Positions 8,806 through 18,707 are shown, numbered from the stretch's first letter. The stretch: DNA of 64,000 bases from Ensifer adhaerens (GCF_013283195.1 NZ_JABEKT010000001.1:1214795-1278794), one strand, 5' to 3'. Numbers and translations: made by a program. The notes: generated by a model not told the origin, from the letters alone.

Positions 8806-10245
8806 ATGGCGGAAACGATCGGCTTTCTGCAGCCAAGACCTGCCGTCATTGCCCGGCGTCGCGAGATCGCCGCCGATCTGGCTGACCTGCTGCCGGCAGG
8901 CTGTCTCATCAGCGACGAGCGCGGGTTGAAGCCGTTCGAGACCGATGCCTTCATCGCCTATCGCCGCATGCCGCTTCTTGTCGCCTTGCCCGAGACGACC
9001 GAACAGGTCGCAGCAGTGCTCAAATATTGCAGCCGCTACAACATTCCCGTCGTGCCGCGCGGTGCGGGCACGTCGCTTTCCGGCGGCGCCATCCCGCAGG
9101 AAGACGCTGTCGTGATCGGGCTGTCGAAGATGTCGCGGATCCTCGACGTCGACTTCTTCAATCGCACCGCGACGGTCCAGGCGGGCGTCACCAATCTCAA
9201 CATTTCCGAAGCCGTTTCCGCCGACGGCTTCTTCTACGCGCCCGATCCGAGTTCGCAGCTCGCCTGCACCATCGGCGGCAATATCGGCATGAATTCCGGC
9301 GGCGCCCATTGCCTGAAATACGGCGTCACCACCAACAATCTGCTCGGCGTGAAGCTGGTGCTGTTCGACGGCACGATCGTCGACCTCGGCGGCAAGGCGC
9401 TCGATGCGGCAGGCTATGATCTGCTCGGGCTCGTCTGCGGCTCGGAAGGCCAACTCGGCATCGTGACCGAAGCAACCGTGCGGCTGATCGCCAAGCCCGA
9501 AGGCGCCCGCCCGGTGCTGTTCGGATTTGCCTCGTCGGAAGCGGCCGGCGCCTGCGTCGCCGACGTCATCGGTTCGGGCATCGTTCCGGTCGCCATCGAG
9601 TTCATGGACAAGCCGGCGATCGAGATCTGCGAAGCCTTTGCCCATGCCGGCTATCCCCTCGATGTCGAGGCGCTGCTGATCGTCGAGGTGGAGGGCTCGG
9701 AAGCCGAGATGGATGCGATGCTTGTCAGCATCATAGAGGTTGCCCGTCGCCATGGCGTCACCACCATCAAGGAAAGCCAGTCGGCGCTCGAGGCGGCGCT
9801 GATCTGGAAGGGGCGCAAGTCGGCATTCGGCGCGACCGGACGCATCGCCGATTACATCTGCATGGACGGCACGGTGCCGCTCAGCCAGCTGTCCCACGTT
9901 CTGCGCCGCACCGGCGAGATTGTCGCCTCCTATGGCCTGCGCGTCGCCAATGTCTTTCATGCCGGCGACGGCAACATGCACCCGCTGATCCTCTACAACA
10001 TCAACGACCCGGAGGATGCGGCGCACGCCGAAAGTGCGGGCAACGATATCCTGAAGCTCTGCGTTGACGCCGGCGGGTGCCTTACTGGCGAACATGGCGT
10101 CGGTATCGAGAAGCGCGATCTCATGCTGCATCAGTTCACCCAGACCGATCTCGACCAGCAGATGGCGGCGCGCGCCGCTTTCGATCCGCAATGGATCCTG
10201 AACCCATCCAAGGTCTTTCCGCTCGAAGGGCGCCCCGCCGCATGA
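8806..10245 (+). CDS. glcD: Glycolate oxidase, FAD-binding subunit GlcD
   Basis: A 479-residue FAD-dependent subunit of the membrane-associated glycolate oxidase GlcDEF, which oxidises glycolate to glyoxylate. The FAD_binding_4 (PCMH-type) domain shows VVPRGAGTSLSGGAIP and PDPSSQLACTIGGNIGMNSGG; the C-terminal FAD-oxidase domain has NVFHAGDGNMHPL and GGCLTGEHGVGIEKR. The start ATG at 8806 has GGAGG 5 bases upstream; the frame continues further 5' but without a comparable ribosome site. The stop overlaps glcE by the ATGA quadruplet, indicating translational coupling. The length equals that of classical GlcD. Confidence 0.96.
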   Translation: MAETIGFLQPRPAVIARRREIAADLADLLPAGCLISDERGLKPFETDAFIAYRRMPLLVALPETTEQVAAVLKYCSRYNIPVVPRGAGTSLSGGAIPQEDAVVIGLSKMSRILDVDFFNRTATVQAGVTNLNISEAVSADGFFYAPDPSSQLACTIGGNIGMNSGGAHCLKYGVTTNNLLGVKLVLFDGTIVDLGGKALDAAGYDLLGLVCGSEGQLGIVTEATVRLIAKPEGARPVLFGFASSEAAGACVADVIGSGIVPVAIEFMDKPAIEICEAFAHAGYPLDVEALLIVEVEGSEAEMDAMLVSIIEVARRHGVTTIKESQSALEAALIWKGRKSAFGATGRIADYICMDGTVPLSQLSHVLRRTGEIVASYGLRVANVFHAGDGNMHPLILYNINDPEDAAHAESAGNDILKLCVDAGGCLTGEHGVGIEKRDLMLHQFTQTDLDQQMAARAAFDPQWILNPSKVFPLEGRPAA

Positions 10246-11453
10246 TCGTGCATTTCGAACCCGCGAGCGAAGAGGGGATCGCGACAGTCGTTCGGGCGAT
10301 GGCCGCTGACAGGGCGTCGCTTGCCGTCATCGGCGGCGGTACGCGATCCGGCCTCGGCAATCCCGTGCGTGCCGATCGGGTGCTGTCCACCCGTCGCCTC
10401 TCCGGCATCGTCAGTTACAATCCGGCGGAGATGACCGTCAGCGCGCTTGCCGGCACACCACTCTCCGAGATTGAGGCGGCACTCGCCGAAAACCGGCAGA
10501 TGCTGTCCTTCGAGCCGATGGACCATCGCCCGGTCTTTGCAACGACCGGCGAGCCGACGATCGGCGGGGTCTTTGCGGCCAATGTCTCCGGGCCGCGGCG
10601 GATTATCGCCGGCGCGGCCCGCGACAGCCTGCTCGGCGTGCGCTTCGTCAATGGCAGCGGCGATGCGATCAAGGCTGGCGGCCGGGTGATGAAGAACGTC
10701 ACCGGCCTCGATCTGGTCAAGCTTCTGGCCGGCTCGCACGGCACGCTCGGCATTCTGACCGAGGTGACATTTCGCGTGCTGCCGAAGCCGCCGGCCTCAG
10801 AGACCGTCGTGGTCTCCGGCTTGAACGATGCGGAGGCTGCGGCCGTGATGGCGGAAGCCATGGCGCAGACGGTCGAGGTTTCGGGGGCTGCGCATCTGGC
10901 CGAAAGCGTGCGCGGCCGGTTCATCGGCGGTGGCCTGCCGGATGGCGCCGCGACCGTGCTTCGGCTCGAGGGTTTGCCGGCGTCTGTCTCGATCCGCGCC
11001 GAAAAACTGGCAAAGGCGCTCGAAAGGTTTGGCGCGGTCACGCGGCTCGACGGGGAACGGACGGCGGTGCTCTGGTCGGAGATCCGTGATGTGAAACCCT
11101 ATGCCGACGGTACGGACCGACCCCTCTGGCGCGTCTCGGTGGCGCCCTCGGCAGGCCATCAGCTGGTGGCCGCCTTGCGGCTGCAAACCGGGGTCGATGC
11201 CTTCTACGACTGGCAGGGCGGACTTGTGTGGTTGCGCATGGAAGCCGATCCCGAGGCGGCGCTGGTGCGCCGCTACATCAAGGCACTCGGCGGCGGCCAT
11301 GCGACCCTCGTTCGCGCGAACGACGGTTTCCGCGCGGCCATCCCATCGTTCGAGCCGCAGCCGGCGCCCGTCGCGCTCTTGAGCGAACGCGTGCGAGAGA
11401 AATTCGACCCGCAGCGGATCTTCAATCCCGGCCGGATGCAGGCCGTCTCCTGA
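10242..11453 (+). CDS. glcE: Glycolate oxidase, FAD-binding subunit GlcE
   Basis: A 403-residue second FAD-binding subunit of glycolate oxidase. It has a shortened PCMH domain: LAVIGGGTRSGLGNPV near residue 27, then GEPTIGGVFAANVSGPRR and VMKNVTGLDLVKLLAGSHGTLGILTEVTF, all typical of GlcE. The C-terminus ends in REKFDPQRIFNPGRM, the usual GlcE ending. The start overlaps the glcD stop (ATGA). It is followed after 33 bases by a small membrane-protein gene and then glcF, so the three oxidase subunits form one transcription unit with an insert. Confidence 0.95.
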   Translation: MIVHFEPASEEGIATVVRAMAADRASLAVIGGGTRSGLGNPVRADRVLSTRRLSGIVSYNPAEMTVSALAGTPLSEIEAALAENRQMLSFEPMDHRPVFATTGEPTIGGVFAANVSGPRRIIAGAARDSLLGVRFVNGSGDAIKAGGRVMKNVTGLDLVKLLAGSHGTLGILTEVTFRVLPKPPASETVVVSGLNDAEAAAVMAEAMAQTVEVSGAAHLAESVRGRFIGGGLPDGAATVLRLEGLPASVSIRAEKLAKALERFGAVTRLDGERTAVLWSEIRDVKPYADGTDRPLWRVSVAPSAGHQLVAALRLQTGVDAFYDWQGGLVWLRMEADPEAALVRRYIKALGGGHATLVRANDGFRAAIPSFEPQPAPVALLSERVREKFDPQRIFNPGRMQAVS

Positions 11454-11486
11454 AAAACCGACACTTGAGCAGACAGGGAGGTATCG

Positions 11487-11867
11487 ATGAGTGACAATGG
11501 TCCGCAGGCTCCGCTTCCCAGAGAGACCGACCGCTGGCTGGAGCCCGGAAAGATCAACGTCCAGGTCATCTATGTGCTCTACCTCGTCGCTTTTGCCGTC
11601 GGGATCACGGCCATCATCGGTGTGGTTATCGCCTATCTCAATCGCGGCAAGGGGGCGCCCTGGGTCCAGACGCATTATACCTGGGCGATCCGGACGTTCT
11701 GGATCGCAGTGCTGTTCAGCGTCATCTCGGCTCTGTTGATGGTCTTGCTGATCGGGTTCCTGGGGTTTATCGCCACCGCCGTGTGGATCGTCGTGCGCTG
11801 TGTTGTCGGGCTGCAACGCGCCGCCCGCGAAGAGCCGATCAGCAATCCCGAAAGCTGGATGGTCTAA
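11487..11867 (+). CDS. DUF4870-like small integral membrane protein inside the glc operon
   Basis: A 126-residue protein with three hydrophobic segments (about 28-50, 66-86 and 89-108) and the pattern IYVLYLVAFAVGITAIIGVVIAYLNRGKG then THYTWAIRTFWIAV. This resembles the DUF4870/Tic20-like small membrane family. A good ribosome site (AGGGAGG) precedes the ATG. It sits between glcE and glcF in the same orientation. A role in anchoring the glycolate oxidase at the membrane is conceivable but is inference only; similar proteins occur elsewhere with unrelated neighbours. Confidence 0.8.
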   Translation: MSDNGPQAPLPRETDRWLEPGKINVQVIYVLYLVAFAVGITAIIGVVIAYLNRGKGAPWVQTHYTWAIRTFWIAVLFSVISALLMVLLIGFLGFIATAVWIVVRCVVGLQRAAREEPISNPESWMV

Positions 11868-11996
11868 TCGCGCGCCGCGCGGAACCAGTGCCGCCTTGCG
11901 AGAACGGCACGCGAATACAAGAGCTTGAAGCCGCAAACGATCTCCGGGGGATCGCGATGCGCATCAGGGGCAGGGCCCCGACATTGGAGTAAGCGT

Positions 11997-13292
11997 TTGC
12001 AGACCAATTTTACGCCCGCGCAGCTTGCCGATCCGCATGTGGCCGAATCCGAGGCCATCCTGCGCAAGTGCGTACATTGCGGTTTTTGCACCGCCACCTG
12101 TCCCACCTATGTGACGCTCGGCGACGAGCTCGACAGCCCGCGCGGTCGCATCTACCTCATCAAGGACATGCTGGAAAACGGCCGGGCCGCCGACACCGAG
12201 ACCGTGACCCATATCGATCGCTGTCTGTCCTGTCTCGCCTGCACGACAACGTGCCCGTCGGGTGTCGACTACATGCATCTGGTCGATCACGCCCGCGTTC
12301 ACATTGAAAAGACCTACAAGCGGCCGTTGAAGGACAGGCTGGCCCGCGCGGTTCTGGCGCAGGTTCTGCCTTACCCCTCGCGCTTTCGCTTCGCATTGAA
12401 GGCGGCGGCTCTTGGAAGGCCCTTTGCCAGTGTCCTGAAACGAGTGGCGGCGCTCAAGACCTTTGGCGTGATGCTCGATCTGGCGCCGAAGGCGGTGCCG
12501 GAGCCTTCGATAACTGCGGTACCGGGCACGCATGCCGCCAGCGGCAAGCGCGTCGGCCGCGTCGCGCTTTTGAACGGTTGCGCCCAGCCGGTGTTGAAGC
12601 CGGAGATCAACGAGGCAACCATCCGTCTCCTCACCCGTCTCGGCATCGAGGTGGTCGTCTCTCCCGGGGAGGGCTGTTGCGGTGCGCTGGTGCATCACAT
12701 GGGGCGGGAAGGCCAGGCGCTCGCTGCCGCCCGGCGCAATGTCGATGCCTGGCTGAGTGTGGCGGAGGAGGGTGGTCTCGATGCGATCATCATCACCGCC
12801 TCCGGCTGCGGCACGACGATCAAGGACTACTGCCACATGCTGCGCCTCGACCCCGCCTATGCGGAAAAGGCGGCACGGGTCTCGGCCATGGCGAAGGACA
12901 TCACCGAATATCTGGCGACGCTCGACCTGCCGGCGCAAGACCCGCGCGGCATGACGGTCACCTATCATTCCGCCTGTTCGATGCAGCACGGCCAGAAGAT
13001 CACCATGGCACCGAAGCAACTGTTGAAGCAGGCGGGATTCGTCGTGCGCGATCCGGCCGAAGGCCATCTCTGTTGCGGCTCGGCCGGCACCTACAACATC
13101 CTGCAGCCGGAGATCTCTGAAAAGCTGAAAGCCCGCAAGGTGAAAAACCTTGCGGCGACCAAGCCCGATGTGATCGCCACCGGCAACATCGGCTGCATCA
13201 CTCAGATCGCCACCGGTACGTCCATCCCCATCGTCCACACGGTGGAACTGCTCGACTGGGCCTATGGCGGCGCCAAGCCAGCCGGATTGTAA
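11997..13292 (+). CDS. glcF: Glycolate oxidase, iron-sulfur subunit GlcF
   Basis: A 431-residue electron-transfer subunit carrying two [4Fe-4S] clusters and two CCG domains. Cluster motifs are CVHCGFCTATCPTY (near residue 22) and CLSCLACTTTCPSGVDY (near residue 77). The CCG motifs are GEGCCGALVHH with later SGCGTT, and HLCCGSAGTY with NIGC. The start is TTG at 11997: it gives the family-typical LQTNFTPAQLADPHVAESE beginning and has GGAG 7 bases upstream. An ATG further upstream (11925) adds a non-conserved leader. It completes the GlcDEF complex and passes electrons from the FAD subunits to the quinone pool (family knowledge). Confidence 0.94.
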   Translation: MQTNFTPAQLADPHVAESEAILRKCVHCGFCTATCPTYVTLGDELDSPRGRIYLIKDMLENGRAADTETVTHIDRCLSCLACTTTCPSGVDYMHLVDHARVHIEKTYKRPLKDRLARAVLAQVLPYPSRFRFALKAAALGRPFASVLKRVAALKTFGVMLDLAPKAVPEPSITAVPGTHAASGKRVGRVALLNGCAQPVLKPEINEATIRLLTRLGIEVVVSPGEGCCGALVHHMGREGQALAAARRNVDAWLSVAEEGGLDAIIITASGCGTTIKDYCHMLRLDPAYAEKAARVSAMAKDITEYLATLDLPAQDPRGMTVTYHSACSMQHGQKITMAPKQLLKQAGFVVRDPAEGHLCCGSAGTYNILQPEISEKLKARKVKNLAATKPDVIATGNIGCITQIATGTSIPIVHTVELLDWAYGGAKPAGL

Positions 13293-13299
13293 AACGAAA

Positions 13300-13324
13300 A
13301 ATGCCGGCGCCATGCGCCGGCATT
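13300..13324 (-). terminator. Rho-independent terminator between glcF and the L,D-transpeptidase
   Basis: An 11-bp perfect stem (AATGCCGGCGC / GCGCCGGCATT) with a 3-base loop lies between two convergent genes. On the minus strand it is followed by a T-rich run (TTTTCGTTTTA), so it best terminates the transpeptidase transcript; it may also serve glcF. Confidence 0.8.
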
Positions 13325-13343
13325 CGTGTCTCAGGCAAGCGGA

Positions 13344-14039
13344 TCAGCCGCCGAAGATCTGGCGAAAGATGTCGACGCCGCGGTCGTTGAAGTAGGTATC
13401 GCCGGTCTTGCTGCCAGGCCCGATAACGATGACCTTGGTGCCGACGTCGGCGCGCTCATAGAGGTGCTCGACGTCGTCGTTCATCATGCGGATGCAGCCG
13501 GAAGACATGTTCTGGCCGATCGTCCACGGCTGGTTGGTGCCATGGATGCGGAAGATCGTGTCGCGGCCGCCCTTGTAGAGATACATGGCGCGCGCGCCGA
13601 GCGGGTTGTCGATGCCGCCCTCCTGGGTGACCGGCAGGATGCGGCCCTTGGCCGCTTCGCGTACACGCATTTCCTTTGGCGGCGTCCAGGTCGGCCATTC
13701 CGCCTTGCGACCCACTTTCACCACGCCCGACCAGCCGAAGCCTTCCCGGCCGACGCCGATGCCGTAGCGGGTCGCGCGGTTCGGCCCGTCGATGTAGTAG
13801 AGAAACTTGTTGTTGGTATCGACAATGATCGTGCCCGGAGCTTCGTCGGTGCTGAAGCGAACCTTTGTGCGCCAGAACTGTTTCGGCGGCTTTTTCTGTG
13901 CCGCGACAAGAACGACATCGCTGCTCTTGGGAGTGCTTGAGGATGTCGGCGCTGGCGTGAAAGCCTGGGCATTGGCGGCGGCAAGAATAGTGCTGGTCGC
14001 GATGACGATCGCGACCAAATTGCTGGCATGACGTTTCAT
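13344..14039 (-). CDS. L,D-transpeptidase (YkuD domain), exported
   Basis: A 231-residue periplasmic enzyme. An N-terminal signal peptide is clear (KRH, then the hydrophobic LVAIVIATSTILAAANAQA, cleavage after AQA). The YkuD catalytic domain occupies about 68-205 with HGTN at 166-169 and SSGCIRM around the catalytic Cys182. Such enzymes form 3-3 or 1-3 peptidoglycan crosslinks or attach proteins to the wall. The ATG at 14039 was chosen because it opens the signal peptide; the frame extends 84 bases upstream without purpose. A paralogue follows 190 bases upstream on the same strand, and the two share long motifs such as RKAEWP(T/S)WTPPKEM. Confidence 0.93.
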   Translation of the reverse strand: MKRHASNLVAIVIATSTILAAANAQAFTPAPTSSSTPKSSDVVLVAAQKKPPKQFWRTKVRFSTDEAPGTIIVDTNNKFLYYIDGPNRATRYGIGVGREGFGWSGVVKVGRKAEWPTWTPPKEMRVREAAKGRILPVTQEGGIDNPLGARAMYLYKGGRDTIFRIHGTNQPWTIGQNMSSGCIRMMNDDVEHLYERADVGTKVIVIGPGSKTGDTYFNDRGVDIFRQIFGG

Positions 14040-14230
14040 ATATGATTCCCTCTGAGCCCTCGTTACATCAAGGCTATGCAAAACGACCCGAAGTGCAAGT
14101 CCGGGACACAACCGATAGATCAAACGTGATCACGGATTTTGTATCTTGGGCCTCGCCTGTTGCCTGAAGATCACGAACAGACAACAGCAAGACGTGCGGA
14201 GCGGGGGGAATATTCTATGGTCGGTGTCAA

Positions 14231-15004
14231 TTATATGACGATAACCTTCGTGCCGACATTCACCCGTTCATAGAGATCGACCACATCCTCGTTGCGCATG
14301 CGGATGCAGCCTGACGAAACGGCGTAACCGATCGTCCAGGGCGCATTGGTGCCGTGGATGCGGTAGAGCGTCGAGCCGAGATACATGGCGCGGGCGCCAA
14401 GCGGATTTTCCGGGCCGCCGTCCATGCGTGCCGGCAGGTAGTGACCTTTGGCCGCTTCGCGCGAAATCATTTCCTTCGGCGGCGTCCAGCTCGGCCATTC
14501 CGCCTTGCGGGTAACCTTGTGGGCGCCGGCCCATTCGAAGCCCGGCTTGCCGACGCCGACACCGTAACGGCGCGCCTGGCCGTTGCCGGTGACGAGATAG
14601 AGGAAGCGATTGTTGGTATCGATGACGATCGTGCCGGCTTTTTCCTTGCCGTCATAGGCGACGGTCTGAGGCAGGTATTGCGGATCGAATTTCGACTTCA
14701 CCGGGCGCTGGGCAGCGCGGGTGGCGTTGACCGGCTGGACCAGCGGCGCGCCGATGCGGCGCTTTGCCTGCGGCTGCACCGTCTGGCCCTGATAAAACTG
14801 TTTTCGGGTGGTTGCCGGAATCTGCTGGCGGTAGAGGACCCGGCGCGCCTGCTGTGGCTGGCCGCCGAGCTGCATGACCCACGGAGCGGTCAGGTCGGGG
14901 CTGACGATCACCGGCGGCCGGTTTTGGTACCGGTCCTGGGCTTCCACCTGGCCCGCGACGAGGATGAGCATGGATGCGGCTACAAGAAGGGATTTTTTCA
15001 ACAT
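14231..15004 (-). CDS. L,D-transpeptidase (YkuD domain), exported, second copy
   Basis: A 257-residue paralogue of the neighbouring transpeptidase. It has a signal peptide (MLKKSLLVAASMLILVAGQVEA), a Gln/Pro/Arg-rich linker to about residue 120, and a YkuD domain with GTIVIDTNNRFLYLV, HGTN at 218-221 and SSGCIRM with catalytic Cys233. The C-terminus stops soon after the domain (GTKVIVI), whereas the other copy has about 24 more residues. The linker suggests the catalytic domain reaches across the periplasm. The pair probably arose by tandem duplication; functional separation is unknown. Confidence 0.92.
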   Translation of the reverse strand: MLKKSLLVAASMLILVAGQVEAQDRYQNRPPVIVSPDLTAPWVMQLGGQPQQARRVLYRQQIPATTRKQFYQGQTVQPQAKRRIGAPLVQPVNATRAAQRPVKSKFDPQYLPQTVAYDGKEKAGTIVIDTNNRFLYLVTGNGQARRYGVGVGKPGFEWAGAHKVTRKAEWPSWTPPKEMISREAAKGHYLPARMDGGPENPLGARAMYLGSTLYRIHGTNAPWTIGYAVSSGCIRMRNEDVVDLYERVNVGTKVIVI

Positions 15005-15250
15005 CGGACGGACTCGCTACCTTTCGCCGAAACGTATCAAAATGGCGCGGCCAGCCGGAGAACGGGTCTCCTGGACGGTCGGCATGCGCCTTGGCAATGC
15101 GGCGATCGTGTCATCGCGGCGCCACGGAATGGTAAACGGCAGCCTGTCAAAGGGGCGAAGCGCCGATAAAGCTTTGGGTAGGGTTATCCGTCGCTTTAGG
15201 AATCTGGTTTGTGAATGGTAAATGGGCAGGAACAGGATGAAACGGGGCGG

Positions 15251-15898
15251 ATGATGACGACCAAGGGCATAATGATCGGCGAAGACGGCCTTGGGCGCTG
15301 CGCCTGGCAGAGCAATCTCGACGACTACAGGCGTTATCACGACGAGGAGTGGGGACGGCCGGTGACGGACGACCGACGCCTGTTCGAGAAGATCTGCCTC
15401 GAAGGCTTTCAATCCGGCCTCTCCTGGCTGACGATCCTCAGGAAGCGCGAGGCGTTTCGCGCCGCCTTCGCCGGCTTCGACTTCGATGAGGTCGCGACCT
15501 TCGGCGACGCCGACATCGAGCGCTGCCTTGGCGATACCGGCATCGTGCGCCATCGCGGCAAGATCGTTTCGACCATCAACAACGCCCGGCGCGCCCAGGC
15601 GCTCAAAGCCGAATTCGGCTCGCTTGCCGCCTATTTCTGGTCGCACGAACCGGGTGTCGACGAGCGGCCCGCATTTGTCAGCTACGAGGTGATCGCCGCC
15701 AACCCGACGACACCGACCTCGACGCGCATCTCCAAGGATCTGAAGAAGCGCGGCTGGACCTTTGTCGGCCCGACGACGATCTATGCCTTCATGCAGGCCA
15801 TGGGCCTCGTCAACGATCACATCGAAGGCTGCCATTGCCGTGGCGTGGTCGAGGGCCTGAGGCAGGGCCTCTCGCGGCCGGTGCCGCAACTGGCTTGA
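15251..15898 (+). CDS. tag: DNA-3-methyladenine glycosylase I
   Basis: A base-excision repair enzyme of about 215 residues that removes 3-methyladenine. The N-terminal zinc/substrate segment is present (GRCAWQSNLDDYRRYHDEEWGRPV: the CxW and YHDEEWG motif), as are FEKICLEGFQSGLSWLTIL with the HhH-like core, and the C-terminal metal ligands in NDHIEGCHCR. The start is uncertain: ATG at 15251, 15254 or an upstream ATG at 15215; the conserved domain starts about 12 codons in. It stands alone, upstream of hisS by 146 bases. Confidence 0.92.
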   Translation: MMTTKGIMIGEDGLGRCAWQSNLDDYRRYHDEEWGRPVTDDRRLFEKICLEGFQSGLSWLTILRKREAFRAAFAGFDFDEVATFGDADIERCLGDTGIVRHRGKIVSTINNARRAQALKAEFGSLAAYFWSHEPGVDERPAFVSYEVIAANPTTPTSTRISKDLKKRGWTFVGPTTIYAFMQAMGLVNDHIEGCHCRGVVEGLRQGLSRPVPQLA

Positions 15899-16044
15899 GT
15901 ATTCTTGGTCGCGGCTCGCAAAGATACGCGAGCAGGGTCGAAGGCGCAGGCAAGAAGGCGCTTTGCGCCGCGCTAACCCTTGCCGCCCATGCCTCGATCC
16001 GGTAGGGAAAGCTCCAAACCCGCTGACAGCCCGGAATGCTCCCC

Positions 16045-17559
16045 ATGACCGAGAAACAAAAGAAACCGCAGAAGCTCAAGGCGCGCCTGCCGCGCGGCTT
16101 CGTCGATCGTTCGGCCAACGATATTCGCGCCACCGACAAGATGATCGTCAAGATCCGCGAAGTCTACGAGCGGTACGGTTTCGATCCGGTCGAAACGCCG
16201 CTGTTCGAATACACCGACGCGCTCGGCAAGTTCCTGCCCGACAGCGACCGCCCGAACGAGGGCGTGTTCTCGCTGACCGATGACGACGACCAGTGGATGT
16301 CGCTGCGCTACGACCTGACGGCGCCGCTTGCGCGTCACGTTGCCGAGAACTTCAACGAGATCCAGCTGCCCTTCCGCACCTATCGTGCCGGCTATGTTTT
16401 CCGCAACGAAAAGCCAGGCCCGGGCCGGTTCCGTCAGTTCATGCAGTTCGATGCCGACACGGTCGGTGCCGCCGGCGTCCAGGCGGACGCCGAAATGTGC
16501 ATGATGATGGCCGATACCATGGAAGCGCTCGGCATCAAGCGCGGCGACTACGTGATCCGCGTCAACAACCGCAAGGTTCTCGACGGCGTCATGGAGGCGA
16601 TCGGGCTTGGCGGCGACGACAAGGCTAATGATCGCCTGACGGTGCTGCGCGCCATCGACAAGCTCGACAAGTTCGGCCCCGAAGGTGTGCGCCTGCTGCT
16701 CGGCGAGGGCCGCAAGGACGAAAGCGGCGACTTCACCAAGGGTGCAGGACTGAGCAGCGAGCAGATCGACAAGGTCCTGTTCTTTGTCGGCATCCAGAAC
16801 TATGCCGAAAGCGCCGACGACCTCGCAGCACTCGTGTCAGGCACCGCCAAGGGCGGCGAGGGTGTCCAGGAACTCAACACCATCCGCAGCCTGGTTGTCA
16901 GCGCCGGCTATGAGGCCGACCGCATCAAGATTGACCCTTCGGTCGTTCGCGGCCTCGAATATTACACCGGCCCGGTTTTCGAGGCCGAGCTGCAGTTTGC
17001 CGTCACCAACGAGAAGGGCGAAAAGGTCGTCTTCGGTTCGGTCGGCGGCGGCGGTCGTTACGACGGTCTCGTCTCGCGCTTCATGGGCCAGCCGGTTCCG
17101 GCCACAGGGTTCTCGATCGGCGTCTCGCGCCTGATGACCGCGCTCAAGAACCTCGGCAAGCTTGGCGCGTCGGAAGTCGTGGCACCTGTCGTCGTCTGCG
17201 TCATGGACCGTGACATCGACAGCATGGGCCACTACCAGCGCTTCGTGCAGCAGCTTCGCCATGCCGGCATTCGCGCCGAGATGTACCAGGGCAACAAGAA
17301 GAATTTCGGTGACCAGCTGAAATATGCCGACCGTCGCGGTGCGCCGCTGGCGATCATCCAGGGTGGCGACGAGCGCGCTGCCGGTCTGGTGCAGATCAAG
17401 GACCTGATCGAGGGCAAGCGCCTGTCGGGCGAGATCGAGGACAATGCGGCCTGGCGCGAGGCGCGGGTCGCGCAGGTCTCGGTGCCGACGGGCGATCTTG
17501 TCGAAAAGGTGCGTGAAATGCTCGCGGCACAGGCCGAGGACCGGGCAAGGGCTGGCTGA
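16045..17559 (+). CDS. hisS: Histidine--tRNA ligase
   Basis: A 504-residue class II aminoacyl-tRNA synthetase that charges tRNA-His. Motif 1 lies in [26 protein letters not shown]; motif 2 appears as [26 protein letters not shown]; the histidine-specific [14 protein letters not shown] and motif 3 [30 protein letters not shown] are all present. The C-terminal anticodon domain follows (VVVCVMDRD..., [17 protein letters not shown]). It is the longer alphaproteobacterial form. ATG at 16045 is preferred over one 9 bases upstream because of ribosome-site spacing. It heads a hisS-hisZ-hisG unit in which hisZ follows after 5 bases. Confidence 0.97.
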   Translation: MTEKQKKPQKLKARLPRGFVDRSANDIRATDKMIVKIREVYERYGFDPVETPLFEYTDALGKFLPDSDRPNEGVFSLTDDDDQWMSLRYDLTAPLARHVAENFNEIQLPFRTYRAGYVFRNEKPGPGRFRQFMQFDADTVGAAGVQADAEMCMMMADTMEALGIKRGDYVIRVNNRKVLDGVMEAIGLGGDDKANDRLTVLRAIDKLDKFGPEGVRLLLGEGRKDESGDFTKGAGLSSEQIDKVLFFVGIQNYAESADDLAALVSGTAKGGEGVQELNTIRSLVVSAGYEADRIKIDPSVVRGLEYYTGPVFEAELQFAVTNEKGEKVVFGSVGGGGRYDGLVSRFMGQPVPATGFSIGVSRLMTALKNLGKLGASEVVAPVVVCVMDRDIDSMGHYQRFVQQLRHAGIRAEMYQGNKKNFGDQLKYADRRGAPLAIIQGGDERAAGLVQIKDLIEGKRLSGEIEDNAAWREARVAQVSVPTGDLVEKVREMLAAQAEDRARAG

Positions 17560-17564
17560 CGGCG

Positions 17565-18707
17565 ATGCCTCTGATCAACCTTCCCGCCTTCTCCGCTGAC
17601 CTGCTTGCCGATTTCGAAAGCCTCGGCACGCTTCGGGTCGACACGCCGGTGATCCAGCCGGCCGAGCCGTTTCTCGCCATGGCCGGCGAGGATCTTCGCC
17701 GCCGCATCTTCATGACCGAGAGCGAGACCGGCGAGAGCCTCTGCCTGCGGCCGGAATTCACCATTCCCGTCTGCCTTCGCCACATCGAAACGGCGACGGG
17801 CACGCCCAAGCGCTATGCCTATCTTGGCGAAGTGTTCCGCCAGCGCCGCGAAGGCGGCAATGAATTCTATCAGGCCGGCATCGAGGATCTCGGCGATACC
17901 GATATCGCCGCTTCCGACGCGCGTGCGGTCGGCAATGCCATGCGGGTGGTTGCCAATCGGCTTCCCGGCCGCAGCCTGACGGTAACGCTCGGCGACCAGG
18001 CGGTGTTCGAAGCGGTCGTTGGTGCCTGCGGCCTTCCCGGCGGTTGGCAGAAGCGGTTGATTCACGCCTTCGGCGATCAGAAACATCTGCAAAAGCTGCT
18101 GGCCGAGCTTGCCGATCCTAAAGCCGCTGGCGTCTTCGGGCCCGAAGTCGAGCGACTGGCGATCAATGGCATGCTCGATGACGAGGCGCGGCTTGTCGCT
18201 CATATCGGCGAAACCATGGAGGCAACTGGCTATTCGACCAATGCCAGCCGCTCTCCGCAGGACATTGCCCGCCGGCTCAAGGAAAAGATGGAGCTGGCCA
18301 ATACAAGGCTCGATCCGGAAACGCTGGACCTCGTGCGTGAATTCCTGGCGCTCGACATGCCGCTCGCAGAAGCGCCGGCCGCCCTTTTCCGCTTTGCCGA
18401 GAAGACCGGCCTGACGCTCGACGGCGCACTCTCGCGTTTCGACGCCCGGGTGGCAGCGCTTGCCGCTGTCGGTGCCGACGTCTCCGTCATTCGCTACCGC
18501 GCCGCCTTTGGCCGCCCGCTCGATTATTACACTGGTCTCGTCTTCGAAGTCGAAGTCGAGGGCACGCCGGCCGTGCTTGCCGGTGGCGGGCGCTTCGACC
18601 GGCTTCTGACCCTGTTGGGCGCGCAGGAGCATATCCCCGCCGTCGGCTTCTCGCTCTGGCTCGACCGGATCGAAGCGGCAATCGCTGCCAGCGGAGGTGC
18701 CGCATGA
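17565..18707 (+). CDS. hisZ: ATP phosphoribosyltransferase regulatory subunit
   Basis: A 380-residue HisS paralogue lacking tRNA charging activity. It is the regulatory partner that, together with the short HisG, forms the active, feedback-inhibited first enzyme of histidine biosynthesis. It retains the class II fold ([68 protein letters not shown]) but no anticodon domain. The start 5 bases after hisS and the 4-base ATGA overlap with hisG show tight coupling. HisZ with a short HisG beside hisS is the usual arrangement in Rhizobiales. Confidence 0.96.
   Translation: MPLINLPAFSADLLADFESLGTLRVDTPVIQPAEPFLAMAGEDLRRRIFMTESETGESLCLRPEFTIPVCLRHIETATGTPKRYAYLGEVFRQRREGGNEFYQAGIEDLGDTDIAASDARAVGNAMRVVANRLPGRSLTVTLGDQAVFEAVVGACGLPGGWQKRLIHAFGDQKHLQKLLAELADPKAAGVFGPEVERLAINGMLDDEARLVAHIGETMEATGYSTNASRSPQDIARRLKEKMELANTRLDPETLDLVREFLALDMPLAEAPAALFRFAEKTGLTLDGALSRFDARVAALAAVGADVSVIRYRAAFGRPLDYYTGLVFEVEVEGTPAVLAGGGRFDRLLTLLGAQEHIPAVGFSLWLDRIEAAIAASGGAA

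Noticed and set aside
8677..10191. 504-residue open frame antisense to glcD
   Set aside because: glcD is recognised end to end with a ribosome site; the reverse frame shows no domain.
11964..13313. 449-residue open frame antisense to glcF
   Set aside because: Opposite strand of a gene with clear iron-sulfur motifs; no protein-like features.
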